Shown here: piece by piece, positions 35,408 through 45,120 of the stretch
Position numbering within the stretch: the stretch's first letter is position 1
How the letters are laid out: every line of letters starts with the position of its first letter
Source of the DNA: Enterococcus quebecensis
GTDB taxonomy: Bacteria; Bacillota; Bacilli; Lactobacillales; Enterococcaceae
Length of the DNA: 64,000 nucleotides
Direction: 5' to 3'
Assembly (NCBI RefSeq): GCF_001730365.1
Contig: NZ_MIKB01000001.1
Coordinates: forward strand, 124,001-188,000
Notes under the pieces: model-generated
Seen by the model: only the letters and a program-made list of their open reading frames with translations
What the model was told of the DNA's origin: nothing
The model's database searches: none
Program-made: the position numbers and the translations under genes

Positions 35408-35788
35408 TAATAGTCCTCATTTCTTTTATGAAAAGCTGTACGAGCTTATATTTTTGATTTTATCAATCCAAACTAGCTCATTGCTCAAATCATTCTTAAT
35501 CAGCACTTCCCATTATAGCAAGATTTCCGCCAGAATTAAAGAACTTTCCTATGTTTCCTTACCACACTCATCGATCCAATGATATCTCATAAAACCACAT
35601 AGTTATTTGTTATAGAATCGAGTTTATTTTCAGCTCGCTAAATGCCGCTTTGGCTCAATCATCTCCATGTATTTTAAAGAGTTCACAATCACGAATACAC
35701 CTTTACTACTTCCTAGCAGTCAAATACTCTATGTTATTGCCATTTTTTTGATATACTGGAGGTAGAAAAAATAATTGGAGATGGAAGA
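35408..35788. other. Divergent intergenic region lepA / eis-like gene
   Basis: It holds the extended -10 of lepA (35512-35517, minus) and a TATACT (about 35753) for the plus-strand acetyltransferase. I see no other ordered element or ORF with a ribosome site. Confidence 0.4.
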
Positions 35789-37009
35789 ATGAACCAAAAA
35801 GCATTCAAAGATAGTTTAGAATTAAAAGCCGTGGATGAAAAATATGTAGATCAGTTCAATGAATTGTTGAGCTATGTCTTCCAATTTACGGAAGCTGATT
35901 TAGATGAAAGTGGCTATGAAAGTAAAAAAGAATTAATTAAATCAAAACAGCCGATTTTAGAACAGTCAAAAGTATTTGGTTGGTTTCATGAAGATCAACT
36001 GATTTCTCAGATTGCAATTTATCCATGTGAGGTAAATATTCACGGGACACTTTTCAAAATGGGCGGAATCACTGGTGTTGGAACTTATCCTGAATATGCC
36101 AATCATGGTTTGATGCAGGATTTGATTCATTTGGCTCTTAAAAACATGCGGGAAGATAAACAATGGATTTCTTATCTTTACCCTTATAGCATCCCCTACT
36201 ACCGTCGAAAAGGCTGGGAAATCATGTCGGATAAATTATCCTTTAAAATTCGTGATACTCAATTGCCTAAACAAGTTGATGTCCCAGGTATGGTTGAGCG
36301 TGTTAGTGTGGATCATGAAGATGTCTTTACAGTATACGCAAAGTTTGCCCGCCAAAATCACGGAGCCTTGATCCGTAGCGAATTTAACTGGGAAGAATAT
36401 TGGCGCTTTGAAAATGAAGACGAACGAACAGCAGCTGTTTATTATGGTGCTAACCACGAGCCTTTGGGCGTACTTTTCTACTGGGTAGCTGAAGAAGTTT
36501 TCCATATAAAAGAGATGTTCTACATCAATCAAGAAGCTCGAAACGGCTTATGGAATTTTATATCAGCACATTTTTCAATGGTTTATTGGGTTCAAGGAGA
36601 TATCTATAAAAATGAACCACTAGCATTTTTACTAGACGACAGCCAAATTAAAGAGACGATTGAACCTTATTTTATGGCAAGAATCGTTGATGTAAAAGAA
36701 ATGCTGTTGGCTTATCCTTATGCTAGTACAGCAAAACCATTTCATTTTGTAGTAACCGATCCAGTTGCAGAGTGGAACAATGGTATATTTAGCCTACTTT
36801 GGGATGAAGATGACCAAGTTTCTGTAACAGATGAACCATTAGGACAAGCTGTTCATATTGATATTCAAACATTAACATGTTTGTTAATGAATTACCGTCG
36901 CCCTACCTACCTTCATCGAATTGAGCGTTTAGATACAGATAAAGAAACCTTAAATTCTTTAGAGCGTATCTTTCCTGACCAAGAAGCTTACTTTAGTGAT
37001 TATTTCTAA
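35789..37009 (+). CDS. Eis-family GNAT acetyltransferase
   Basis: The 406-aa protein has the Eis layout: an N-terminal GNAT domain with acetyl-CoA loop GVGTYPEYANHGLMQ near residues 95-109, a second degenerate GNAT domain, and a C-terminal SCP2-like domain ending in an aromatic YF. Eis enzymes acetylate amines of aminoglycosides, lysines or polyamines; which applies here cannot be told. GGAG lies upstream of the ATG. It lies beside lepA as in E. faecalis. Confidence 0.88.
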   Translation: MNQKAFKDSLELKAVDEKYVDQFNELLSYVFQFTEADLDESGYESKKELIKSKQPILEQSKVFGWFHEDQLISQIAIYPCEVNIHGTLFKMGGITGVGTYPEYANHGLMQDLIHLALKNMREDKQWISYLYPYSIPYYRRKGWEIMSDKLSFKIRDTQLPKQVDVPGMVERVSVDHEDVFTVYAKFARQNHGALIRSEFNWEEYWRFENEDERTAAVYYGANHEPLGVLFYWVAEEVFHIKEMFYINQEARNGLWNFISAHFSMVYWVQGDIYKNEPLAFLLDDSQIKETIEPYFMARIVDVKEMLLAYPYASTAKPFHFVVTDPVAEWNNGIFSLLWDEDDQVSVTDEPLGQAVHIDIQTLTCLLMNYRRPTYLHRIERLDTDKETLNSLERIFPDQEAYFSDYF

Positions 37010-37059
37010 TTACTATTTCATCAAAGTTATCACAAGACAGTTACTGGAGGAAAACGAAC

Positions 37060-37542
37060 ATGAAAATCTATTTTGCTGGTCCTATGTTTGCCAAAGCAGA
37101 CCTATTATACAATGAGTACTTGGTTAAAAAAATTCGTGAACTTGACGATTCACTTGAAGTTTACTTACCACAAGAAAACGGAGCTATCAATGATAAAACC
37201 GCTTATGCAGATAGTAAAATGATTGCACTTGCTGATACTGAAAAGGTCCTTGAAAGCGACTTATTAGTGGCTGTTTTAGATGGAATCACGATAGATGCTG
37301 GTGTGGCTTATGCTAAAGATATTCCGATGATTGGACTATATACAGATACTCGTCAACAAGGAGCAGATAATCAAAAAAAGTTAGCTGCTTTGGGCGCCAC
37401 TGCTGAAAATCAGTTTCACTATCTTAACTTATATACCGTCGGCTTAGTGAAATTAAACGGATCTATTGTCAGTCAAGAACAGGACTTTTTCTCCTTAATC
37501 GAGAAGCAGCTAAAAAAATATACACAGTTAGGAGGCTTTTAA
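37060..37542 (+). CDS. Nucleoside 2-deoxyribosyltransferase-like protein, catalytic loop shortened
   Basis: The 160-aa protein matches the nucleoside 2-deoxyribosyltransferase family: start IYFAGPMF, then LVAVLDGITIDAG near residues 69-81, and IGLYTDTRQQG. In the family the segment after D-x-G contains the catalytic Glu (D-x-G-x-x-x-E-x-G-x-A). Here DAGVA runs straight into YAKDIP, so roughly six residues including that Glu appear to be missing. The reading frame is intact. It is followed by a membrane protein gene after 1 nt. Activity is therefore doubtful. Confidence 0.78.
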   Translation: MKIYFAGPMFAKADLLYNEYLVKKIRELDDSLEVYLPQENGAINDKTAYADSKMIALADTEKVLESDLLVAVLDGITIDAGVAYAKDIPMIGLYTDTRQQGADNQKKLAALGATAENQFHYLNLYTVGLVKLNGSIVSQEQDFFSLIEKQLKKYTQLGGF

Positions 37543-37543
37543 T

Positions 37544-38221
37544 GTGAAGTTAGAATTTGAAGATAAGCAAGAAAAAAATGCTTTTTATTTTTTACTTTTG
37601 TTTGGCTTTGCTACGTTGATCGTCAACATTATCAAAATTTTCATGGTACAGCCCACAGAACAATACGTATTACTCACATTTGAAATGATTGCTGGTATCG
37701 GGGTTATTTTTGTTCCTTTCATTTTCACAAAATTTACAGGGTTAATTTTCCCAAAAATGGTACGTTTATACTATTGGTTTTTCATTTGGATCGCAGTTTT
37801 TCTTGGAACTGGTTTGCGCTTGATTATTATTGTACCATTTTGGGATAAGATTCTTCATTCAGTCAGTCCAATTTTATTAGTCGCTGTTGGATATGCGATC
37901 ATTGGCTATTGTTTGCGTGAGACTGATTTTTCTAAGATTAGTCCTTGGCTTTTTATTATTATGGGATTTGCCTTCGCTGGTTTATGTGGCGTTTTTTGGG
38001 AATTCTGGGAATTTGCATGTGATTCAATTGGTAATATGAATTTGCAACGCTATATGACTGAGGCAGGTCAGCCTTATATTGGACGTGCTGCGTTGATGGA
38101 CACGATGGGCGATTTATTTACAAATACGATTGGTGCATTGATTTTAACTATTTATAGTTTTACTCAACGACATAAAGCTGATTATTTCAAATCTTATGCG
38201 TTTAGAAAAGTGAATAAGTAA
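37544..38221 (+). CDS. Six-helix membrane protein of unknown function
   Basis: This 225-aa integral membrane protein has about six hydrophobic segments. I do not recognise a named family. A central stretch, GVFWEFWEFACDSIGN, near residue 150-165 carries several charged and aromatic residues between helices, and DTMGDLFTNTIGA precedes the last helix. The GTG start has GGAGG 8 nt upstream, inside the end of the preceding gene, so the two are translated together. A terminator follows. Confidence 0.7.
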   Translation: MKLEFEDKQEKNAFYFLLLFGFATLIVNIIKIFMVQPTEQYVLLTFEMIAGIGVIFVPFIFTKFTGLIFPKMVRLYYWFFIWIAVFLGTGLRLIIIVPFWDKILHSVSPILLVAVGYAIIGYCLRETDFSKISPWLFIIMGFAFAGLCGVFWEFWEFACDSIGNMNLQRYMTEAGQPYIGRAALMDTMGDLFTNTIGALILTIYSFTQRHKADYFKSYAFRKVNK

Positions 38222-38269
38222 TATAAAAAGGGGCAACTTTAGAAATTCTAAAATTGCCCCTTTTTATAT
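38221..38269. terminator. Bidirectional terminator
   Basis: ATATAAAAAGGGGCAA pairs with TTGCCCCTTTTTATAT between convergent genes; it overlaps the last base of ohr. Confidence 0.85.
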
Positions 38270-38673
38270 TATTCTACTTCTAGCTCAACCGAAATATTTC
38301 CTCTTGTCGCTTTTGAATAAGGACATACCTCATGTGCTGCTTTTACTAGTTCTTCTGCTTTCTCACGATCTACATCATCGATTTTAACAGAAAGAACAAC
38401 ACCCACTTGAAAGCCAGTTTGTTCATTACTGAATAGAGAAACCGTTGCTTTTACTGTACTTTTAGACGAGATCTTTTGATTAGACATCACAAGTTCCAAT
38501 GCACTATTGAAACAAGAACTGTACGCTGCCGCAAATAATTGTTCTGGATTAGTCTTCCCTTCTTTATGTGGACCTGGTGAGGTCACTTCATAGCTAAATG
38601 ACTTGTCAGGTGAAAATACTTCTCCTTCTCTTCCGCCTGTGTTGATGATTGTTGTTGAATAGATTTTTTTCAT
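38269..38673 (-). CDS. ohr: Organic hydroperoxide resistance protein Ohr
   Basis: Ohr (134 aa) is a thiol peroxidase of the OsmC fold that reduces organic hydroperoxides. Both redox cysteines are present, in SSCFNSALEL (near residue 54) and HEVCPYSKATRGN (near 118). Length is slightly short but complete. It lies beside the MarR regulator ohrR on the same strand, and an OhrR-type palindrome sits in its promoter. Confidence 0.95.
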   Translation of the reverse strand: MKKIYSTTIINTGGREGEVFSPDKSFSYEVTSPGPHKEGKTNPEQLFAAAYSSCFNSALELVMSNQKISSKSTVKATVSLFSNEQTGFQVGVVLSVKIDDVDREKAEELVKAAHEVCPYSKATRGNISVELEVE

Positions 38674-38699
38674 GATTCATTCCTCCACTTCTTGTCGTC

Positions 38700-38730
38700 A
38701 CATACATACTACACAATTAAATTGTACACA
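38700..38730 (-). promoter_or_regulatory. OhrR operator in the ohr promoter
   Basis: ACAATTAAATTGT (38713-38725) is a perfect palindrome matching the Bacillus OhrR box core. On the minus strand it lies between TTGTGT and TATGTA, which are 17 nt apart and could be -35 and -10. Confidence 0.7.
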
Positions 38731-38841
38731 ACATTAATGAAAATGTACATCAGTTTGCTTCATAAAATTCACAAAAAAAAGACTCCTAAAAATTGAGGTT
38801 TTATACTCCTCTCTCCTTTTGAAGTCATTTTCCTATTTGAA

Positions 38842-39282
38842 TTAACGGTTTATATCAGCAATTTGTTTACTTAAAATATTTATCTGATTGAGTAGCGAAA
38901 AATATTCTTTTTCATTAAAATCCAACTGAGCAAAACAGCCTTCCACCTGCTCATAAATTTCATTTTCCAATTGAATCGCTTTTTCTGAAAGCGAAATAAT
39001 CACGATTCGTTCGTCATCTGGAAGTCTATTCCGATGAATATATCCATTTTTTTCCATTCTTTTTAGCATTGGTGTCAATGTACCAGAATCTAACTCAAGT
39101 TTATCACCAATATCAGAAATACGCTGATCCGAATATTCCCACAATACAAGTAAAACTAGATACTGAGGATAGGTTAAATGGAATGGCTTCAACACTTTAG
39201 CATACATTCTATTAAATTGTTTTGATGCGCTTTGTAAAGAAAAACATAATTGTTCTTCTAGTCTTCTGCTTTTTTTATCCAC
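38842..39282 (-). CDS. ohrR: MarR-family organic peroxide sensor OhrR
   Basis: The 146-aa MarR protein has the winged helix (about residues 35-100, with DIGDKLELDSGTLTPMLKRM and the wing NRLPDDERIVIISL). The reactive Cys of OhrR proteins is present near the N-terminus in LEEQLCFSLQ. A second Cys (EGCFAQ, near residue 120) could allow a disulphide. Oxidation should release it from the ohr operator. It starts with GTG after GAGGG. Its own upstream region shows no matching palindrome. Confidence 0.92.
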   Translation of the reverse strand: MDKKSRRLEEQLCFSLQSASKQFNRMYAKVLKPFHLTYPQYLVLLVLWEYSDQRISDIGDKLELDSGTLTPMLKRMEKNGYIHRNRLPDDERIVIISLSEKAIQLENEIYEQVEGCFAQLDFNEKEYFSLLNQINILSKQIADINR

Positions 39283-39390
39283 GTGATCCCTCTTTAGAAA
39301 AATTGATATAGATTAGATTTTACACAATGAAGTAGCCACAAGCAAGATTTATGGAAGTCAGCTTGAGTACTCTTCACTTTTTTATAAAAA

Positions 39391-40311
39391 CTACTTTGAT
39401 TTCTGATTTTTAATTGTCGCCATTGATACATACTCATCTATTTGACGTTTTTGACTTTCTAACTTTTCTCGTTTCTGATACAGATGATTTTTTTCAGACT
39501 CATCAGTTGTTTCAGAAAGTTTTTGATCAATTTGTTTTATTTTTCGATTCACTTCTTTTTGCCATTGCTGATTAAATTGATGCCACCACTCAGGATCTTT
39601 TTGAGCTCCTTGCGCATTATTCATAGATGATTTTAGCAGAGAGACATACTTTTGAATAGTATTTTCAAAGGTCTGATTTGAATCTTGTAAATAATAGTTC
39701 TTTTGCTCATCATTCATTTGTTCAACATAGATATTTTCTTCGTGACTTACAATGTTCTGTAGAAAATTAAAAATTGGTAAAGCTAAATAAACCACTAATC
39801 CAAATTCAGGGTAATAGTAGGCCAAAAAAAGAAGAAAAATTCTAAAAATAAAATTCCCACGATGTTTAAATCTAATCTTCTTTTGATATTCTGATTTTAT
39901 TTTTTCAGTTTCTTCAATTTGTCTTTCAAGAGAATTGAGTAAAATTTGAAGAAAAATACTCACAATGAATGTTAAAATTCCGTACATAAAAACAATTTCT
40001 CTATTTGTATCTTCAATCAAAAGACGTGTAAATGCTGGAACTAAAGATAGAAAAAACATCAAAAACATATAAACTACAAAATCCTTATTTTTGATTTTTT
40101 TAACATGATTGAAAACTTGCGCTGTTTGGTACCATAAGTTTCCGACAAAACAAAAACTAATAAAATAAATTCCTATTGAACGCATCAACGTAATAATTTC
40201 AATGTTGCCTGAGTGAGTTAACTTTATCGGCAAATCCAAAACCATGATTGTAATAATAATCGCAATTATTGCATCTCCCAACATTACAACGCGATCCTTC
40301 ATCTTTTCCAT
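39391..40311 (-). CDS. TMEM175-family ion channel with C-terminal coiled coil
   Basis: The first 205 residues (of 306) hold about six helices. Helix 1 contains the GDAIIAIIITIMVLDLP pattern of TMEM175 channels, in which isoleucine or threonine rings select K+. The last 100 residues are highly charged and predicted coiled coil (QWQKEVNRKIKQIDQKL). Bacterial TMEM175 proteins are tetrameric K+-selective channels of unknown physiology. The long coiled-coil tail is an addition not found in minimal members. The gene is monocistronic; AGGA precedes the ATG. Confidence 0.8.
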   Translation of the reverse strand: MEKMKDRVVMLGDAIIAIIITIMVLDLPIKLTHSGNIEIITLMRSIGIYFISFCFVGNLWYQTAQVFNHVKKIKNKDFVVYMFLMFFLSLVPAFTRLLIEDTNREIVFMYGILTFIVSIFLQILLNSLERQIEETEKIKSEYQKKIRFKHRGNFIFRIFLLFLAYYYPEFGLVVYLALPIFNFLQNIVSHEENIYVEQMNDEQKNYYLQDSNQTFENTIQKYVSLLKSSMNNAQGAQKDPEWWHQFNQQWQKEVNRKIKQIDQKLSETTDESEKNHLYQKREKLESQKRQIDEYVSMATIKNQKSK

Positions 40312-40386
40312 AGGAATCCTCCCAATCGTTTGCTCTCCTTTTATTTTATAACAAATTGATATTTTAGCAATTATTTCAAATTAAAA

Positions 40387-40425
40387 AGAGTGGAAAAACT
40401 AAATAATTCTAGTTTTTGCCACTCT
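40387..40425 (-). terminator. Terminator of clpB
   Basis: AGAGTGG and CCACTCT with inner AAAAACTA/TAGTTTTT arms, followed by TTTTT on the minus strand. Confidence 0.82.
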
Positions 40426-40467
40426 ATATACCTGAATAAAAACATGCAATGCCTTCGAAAGTTGCGG

Positions 40468-43071
40468 TTACTCTACTATTGGTTCATTTTCAAAAACCAA
40501 TTGATCGTTTAATAAACTGATCGTTACTTTCGTTTTCGGCATTACTCTTCCTGAAACGATTTCTTTTGCTAGAGGAGTTTCAACTTCCTTTGTAATAAAT
40601 CGTTTCAATGGACGAGCGCCATACGCTGGATCATAACCACTTTCTGCGATCCAAGTTTTTGCTTCTTCAGAAATTACCAGTTCGATTTCTTGATGTTCTA
40701 GACGTTTTGCTAATTGAGCGGTCATTTTCCCGATAATCCCTTTGACATTGCCTAGACTTAACGGTGTGAACAAAATGGTGTCGTCTATTCTGTTTAGGAA
40801 TTCTGGCTTGAAGTTCCCTCGTAAAATCGTCATAACTTGTTCTTCAACTTCTTCTGGAATTGTGCCTTCTAAAGTCACTCCTTCAAGTAATAATTGAGAA
40901 CCAATGTTACTTGTCATGATCAAGACTGTATTTTTAAAATCAACAACACGTCCCTTAGAATCAGTCAAGCGACCATCATCTAAAACTTGGAGTAAAATGT
41001 TAAATACATCTGGGTGAGCTTTTTCAATTTCATCCAACAAGACTATTGTATATGGATTACGACGGACTGCCTCTGTTAATTGACCGCCTTCTTCATAACC
41101 AACATAGCCTGGAGGGGCTCCAACTAGACGAGAAACGCTATGTTTTTCCATATATTCACTCATATCGATCCGAACCATATGATCTTCTGAGTCAAATAAG
41201 TCTTCCGCTAATGCTTTGGCCAGTTCAGTTTTACCAACACCTGTTGGACCTAGGAACAAGAATGAACCTAGCGGCCGGTTTGGATCTTGTAACCCTGCAC
41301 GTGAACGAATGACAGCATCACTTACAGCATCTACTGCTTCATCTTGACCAATGACACGTTTATGAAGGGTTTCGTTTAATTTCATTAATTTTTCACGTTC
41401 ACCTTCAACCAGTTTTGTTACTGGAATACCTGTTAAACGGCCGACAACTTGAGCTATTTCATTTTCAGTTACGGCTTCTTGTACCATTCTCACATTATCT
41501 TTGGCATTTTTTGCTTCAAGCTCTTTTAATTCTTCTTCTAATTGAGGAATCGTACCATGACGAAGAACAGCGGCTCTTTCTAGATCGTAATTATTTTCAG
41601 CGTCTTCTAGTTCATGCTTGGCTTTATCGATTTCTCCACGCTTGTTACTTACTGCGTTAACTTCTTCTTTTTCAGTTTCCCATTGCATCTTCATTGCATT
41701 GGCTTCTTCTCGAAGATCTGCTAACTCTTCTTGTAATGCACCTAAACGCTTTTTACTTGCGTCATCTGACTCTTTTTTCAACGCTGCTTCTTCGATTTCT
41801 AGTTGCATCAAACGACGTGTTACTTGATCAAGTTCAGTTGGCATTGAATTCATTTCAACACGAATCGTAGCACTTGCCTCATCAACTAAATCAATCGCTT
41901 TATCTGGTAAAAAACGATCCGTAATATAGCGATCTGATAATGTCGCCGCAGCAACTAAAGCATTATCGTGGATATTAACACTATGGTGAATTTCAAAACG
42001 TTCTTTTAAACCACGTAAAATACTGATTGTATCTTCAACAGTCGGTTCTTTCACTAATACTTTTTGGAAACGACGTTCTAATGCTTTATCTTTTTCCATG
42101 TATTGACGATATTCATCCAAGGTTGTCGCACCAATTAAATGCAATTCACCTCTAGCCAACATTGGTTTCAACAAGTTACCGGCATCCATACTGCCTTCGG
42201 TTTTTCCTGCGCCGACAATATTGTGGATTTCATCAATAAATAATATAATCCGACCTTCACTTTTTTTTACTTCTTTCAAGACTGCTTTTAGTCGTTCTTC
42301 AAATTCACCACGGAATTTGGCTCCAGCAATCAATGCACCCATATCTAACGAGAAAATAATTTTATCTTTTAAGTTTTCTGGCACATCTTTACGAACGATT
42401 CGTTGCGCTAGTCCTTCGATAATCGCTGTCTTACCAACACCTGGTTCACCAATTAAGACTGGATTATTTTTTGTTTTGCGAGAAAGAATTCGAATCACGT
42501 CACGAATTTCTTCATCTCGACCGATAATTGGGTCCTGGTTGCCACTTTTAACTTGTTGCACTAAATCTACACCATATTTTTCTAAAGCTTTGTACTGTTC
42601 TTCTTGGTTTTGAGAAGTCACACGATCTCCCCCTCTCATATCTTCAATATTTTTACGTAGTTCTTTTTCTGAGATCCCTTGGCTTGTTAAATATTTTGTC
42701 AAACGATAATTTTTTAACTTCATAAGAGCTAAAATAACAACTTCGGTTGCTAAAAACTCATCTCCAAATGATTCTCTGATCTTATCAGCTTCGCCTAATA
42801 AATTAAATAAATTTTGACTCATGCTTTGACCATATTGAATATTGCTACCTTGAATACTTGGATATTCATCAATCGCTTTATCAATCTCCTGCTCAAAAGC
42901 TTCTACATCTACTCCCGCATCTGTATAAAAATTACGTCCAAAATGATTTGGCTGTAAAAAAATCTTCCATAAATGAGCAATGTCGATTTCCTGATGATGA
43001 CGAGTAACAGCTACCCGTTGCGCCTCTGCAATTGCTTCTTGTAACGTTGTTGTCATTTTTTCGATATTCAT
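40468..43071 (-). CDS. clpB: Chaperone ClpB (Hsp100 disaggregase)
   Basis: ClpB (867 aa) extracts polypeptides from aggregates together with DnaK. It has the N-domain (1-145), NBD1 with Walker A GEPGVGKT near 206, the coiled-coil middle domain (about 405-525), and NBD2 with GPTGVGKT near 607. There is no IGL loop for ClpP, as expected for ClpB. AGGAGG precedes the ATG. Control is by CtsR-type heptads around the promoter 350 nt upstream. Confidence 0.97.
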   Translation of the reverse strand: MNIEKMTTTLQEAIAEAQRVAVTRHHQEIDIAHLWKIFLQPNHFGRNFYTDAGVDVEAFEQEIDKAIDEYPSIQGSNIQYGQSMSQNLFNLLGEADKIRESFGDEFLATEVVILALMKLKNYRLTKYLTSQGISEKELRKNIEDMRGGDRVTSQNQEEQYKALEKYGVDLVQQVKSGNQDPIIGRDEEIRDVIRILSRKTKNNPVLIGEPGVGKTAIIEGLAQRIVRKDVPENLKDKIIFSLDMGALIAGAKFRGEFEERLKAVLKEVKKSEGRIILFIDEIHNIVGAGKTEGSMDAGNLLKPMLARGELHLIGATTLDEYRQYMEKDKALERRFQKVLVKEPTVEDTISILRGLKERFEIHHSVNIHDNALVAAATLSDRYITDRFLPDKAIDLVDEASATIRVEMNSMPTELDQVTRRLMQLEIEEAALKKESDDASKKRLGALQEELADLREEANAMKMQWETEKEEVNAVSNKRGEIDKAKHELEDAENNYDLERAAVLRHGTIPQLEEELKELEAKNAKDNVRMVQEAVTENEIAQVVGRLTGIPVTKLVEGEREKLMKLNETLHKRVIGQDEAVDAVSDAVIRSRAGLQDPNRPLGSFLFLGPTGVGKTELAKALAEDLFDSEDHMVRIDMSEYMEKHSVSRLVGAPPGYVGYEEGGQLTEAVRRNPYTIVLLDEIEKAHPDVFNILLQVLDDGRLTDSKGRVVDFKNTVLIMTSNIGSQLLLEGVTLEGTIPEEVEEQVMTILRGNFKPEFLNRIDDTILFTPLSLGNVKGIIGKMTAQLAKRLEHQEIELVISEEAKTWIAESGYDPAYGARPLKRFITKEVETPLAKEIVSGRVMPKTKVTISLLNDQLVFENEPIVE

Positions 43072-43399
43072 AAAATTACCTCCTAAATTTAAAAGCTTAA
43101 CAGGTTTGTCCAGATCCGACTGAAAAATAAGAGATGTCGTCTGTCACATTTTTTTGTTACAATATATCGTTATCTTTTCTGAGGAACTAGGCCTGTGACG
43201 CTAGATAGTATTAAAGTGTAATGAACTCGATCTGTCTTAACTGAAAAATAAGGAAATATGACAATAGTACTTTTAGCCATAATCAACATTAATGTTTTTT
43301 CAGAGAGACTAGCTAATAAAATTAGCTACTATTAACATAGTATCGTTTATTAATCAAAAAGACATTACGTCCTTTGTACTATTTTTTCAAGGTCTAAAG

Positions 43400-43456
43400 T
43401 CTGATCATTTTTGACCTTGCAAAGCAATTATACACCTTTGGTCAGCAAAGGTCAAA
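43400..43456 (-). promoter_or_regulatory. clpB promoter with two CtsR boxes
   Basis: On the minus strand TTGACC (43450-43455) and TATAAT (43427-43432) are 17 nt apart. GGTCAGCAAAGGTCAAA (43440-43456, plus strand) covers the -35. GGTCAAAAATGATCAGA (43400-43416, minus strand) lies just after the start site. Both fit the CtsR heptad pattern GGTCAAA-N3-GGTCAAA. The transcript would have a leader of about 350 nt without any clear ORF. Confidence 0.78.
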
Positions 43457-43548
43457 ACATACGCTATCCTTTTTTGATCAATTATTCTTCTATTTTTATG
43501 ATAACCCAACTTACTATTTTAGCAAATGATATGGGTTATTTAGATAAA

Positions 43549-43591
43549 AAAAGACTGACTCTCCAATTAATGAGAACCAATCTTTTTTCAA
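43549..43591 (-). terminator. Terminator of the frameshifted lipoprotein gene
   Basis: On the minus strand AAAAAAGATTGGTTCTC pairs with GAGAGTCAGTCTTTTTT (G-U pairs, one bulge), ending in T7. Confidence 0.65.
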
Positions 43592-43619
43592 ATTATTTCG
43601 CTTAACATTTTTTTAATAA

Positions 43620-44089
43620 TTAAATTTTTTCAACTTTAATTACTGAATTTCCAGCTACTTGCGGTGGGATTGACATAGTCATAGCAGGTAGGCCTACTAA
43701 AGTAAATTGAATTTTATCACCTGTTTTTAACTCTTCTTCAGTAATTCCACCAGCTAATTCCTCATTAGAAACGTTCAAAATAACACCTTCATTTTTCATC
43801 ATATTGACTACTTTTTCAGGATCTTCAATCGCCTCTACTTGATTCAAAACAAGACGTATAGATTTATCTACGGTATCATTTTTCTTAGCATCTTCAACTA
43901 ATACTGCTGTAAATACTGCTTGTTCTTGTTTTTGATCCTTACTATTTGAGGTTGTATTAGTGCTTTCATTTTTCTTGGTACTCATTGATGTCTCTTCACT
44001 TCCTTTAGAGGACTCTTTTTTATTTGCGTACATGCTCCCAAAGAAATCAAAGTAACAGCAGTTAATATAGTTATTGAGATTTTTTTCAT
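43620..44089 (-). pseudogene. Lipoprotein gene interrupted by a frameshift at an A6 tract
   Basis: The ATG at 44087-44089 has GAGGAG 7 nt upstream and opens a lipoprotein signal peptide, MKKISITILTAVTLISLGAC. This frame stops after about 35 codons. The downstream frame continues for about 130 residues to 43620, beginning KESSKGSEETSMSTKKN and ending VIKVEKI. Adding one A to the A6 run (plus-strand T6 at 44016-44021) joins them into one protein of about 156 aa. The open frame without the repair would start at 44189 and lack any signal peptide. The domain is not recognised. It could be a true mutation, slippage-controlled expression or a sequencing error. Confidence 0.72.
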
Positions 44090-44188
44090 TGATAGCTCCT
44101 CTTATATACTCATAATTACTGAAAAATACATGCATTAAATTTTTCTCTTTATAGGAATTGAAAGGCTGTCTAATAAATAGACCCTTCA

Positions 44189-45118
44189 TTAACCATTTCT
44201 CCGATCATTGCCAGACATGGAAATCTCTTTTGCTAAATAGCGAATACGCTCCATAATTCGACGAGCTTTTAATGGTTCTTGTTCTCCTCTTTGCGTCACT
44301 GATAAATGTTTTTCTAATTCTTTTAAATCGAGATTTGATGAGAAGAAAGTCACTAATTGCTCTTGCATACGGTATTGTAAAATAACACTTAATACATCAT
44401 CTCGAATCCAAGAAGTCATTGATTCAGCCCCTAAATCATCAATCATCAATACTGGTGATTTTTTGACAGCATCTAACTTTTCACCCACTAAATCTTTGGC
44501 AATCGCTTGCTTCATTTCAACTGTAAATGTTGGAAAGTGAACAATAGTCGTCACAAATCCTCGCTCTGCTAAATTATTAGCAATCGCTCCTAATAAAAAA
44601 GATTTACCTACACCAAATGTGCCTTTTAAATAAAGTCCCTTATGGAAATCTTTTGGTGCTTGAGAATATTCTTTTATAAATTTCATGGCACTAGCAAATG
44701 CTTCTTCTCTTCCATCAGAACTTAAGTCAAAATTATTTAAGCGCGCTTCACGAACATCTTTTGGCATATCCATAGCTTTGACACGTTTACGGATTTCGTC
44801 TTCACGCTGCTTAGCGATCAGTGCTTCGGTAGGTACATAAGTGACATCAATATAATGGAAGTTCAATGCTAATTTTGGCTCATAACCTGGAGCAATCATT
44901 GTTGGGTCATTCAGTTGATATTTTCTTTTTTCTTGAACAAATTCATATAATTTTGAGTAGCTTTTGCGTATGTCTTCGTCTGTTAAGCGTTCACGATTTT
45001 CTTCAATAAACCGTGTTACATCAGCATCCTTCATAACAACTTCAACTAGTTCATTATATCTTTCGTTCATATCTCGCTTTTGAATGATTTTTGACATTTC
45101 TTTCCCTACATCTTCCAT
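44189..45118 (-). CDS. dnaI: Primosomal helicase loader DnaI
   Basis: DnaI (309 aa) is the AAA+ ATPase that loads the replicative helicase. The N-terminal helicase-binding part (1-130) is followed by the AAA+ core with Walker A GTFGVGKS near residue 168 and Walker B LMIDDLGAE near 229. The ATG at 45118 is preferred to a TTG two codons earlier, because GAAGGTG lies 7 nt upstream. It overlaps the end of dnaB, as usual in Firmicutes. Confidence 0.95.
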   Translation of the reverse strand: MEDVGKEMSKIIQKRDMNERYNELVEVVMKDADVTRFIEENRERLTDEDIRKSYSKLYEFVQEKRKYQLNDPTMIAPGYEPKLALNFHYIDVTYVPTEALIAKQREDEIRKRVKAMDMPKDVREARLNNFDLSSDGREEAFASAMKFIKEYSQAPKDFHKGLYLKGTFGVGKSFLLGAIANNLAERGFVTTIVHFPTFTVEMKQAIAKDLVGEKLDAVKKSPVLMIDDLGAESMTSWIRDDVLSVILQYRMQEQLVTFFSSNLDLKELEKHLSVTQRGEQEPLKARRIMERIRYLAKEISMSGNDRRNG

Positions 45119-45120
45119 TA

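Noticed and set aside
40468-43071. Several plus-strand ORFs opposite clpB (for example 41046-41312 and 42221-42613)
   Set aside because: They are antisense shadows of a long conserved gene and have no ribosome sites.
43411-43605. Plus-strand ORF of 64 codons beside clpB
   Set aside because: It covers the clpB promoter, the CtsR boxes and a terminator; no ribosome site.
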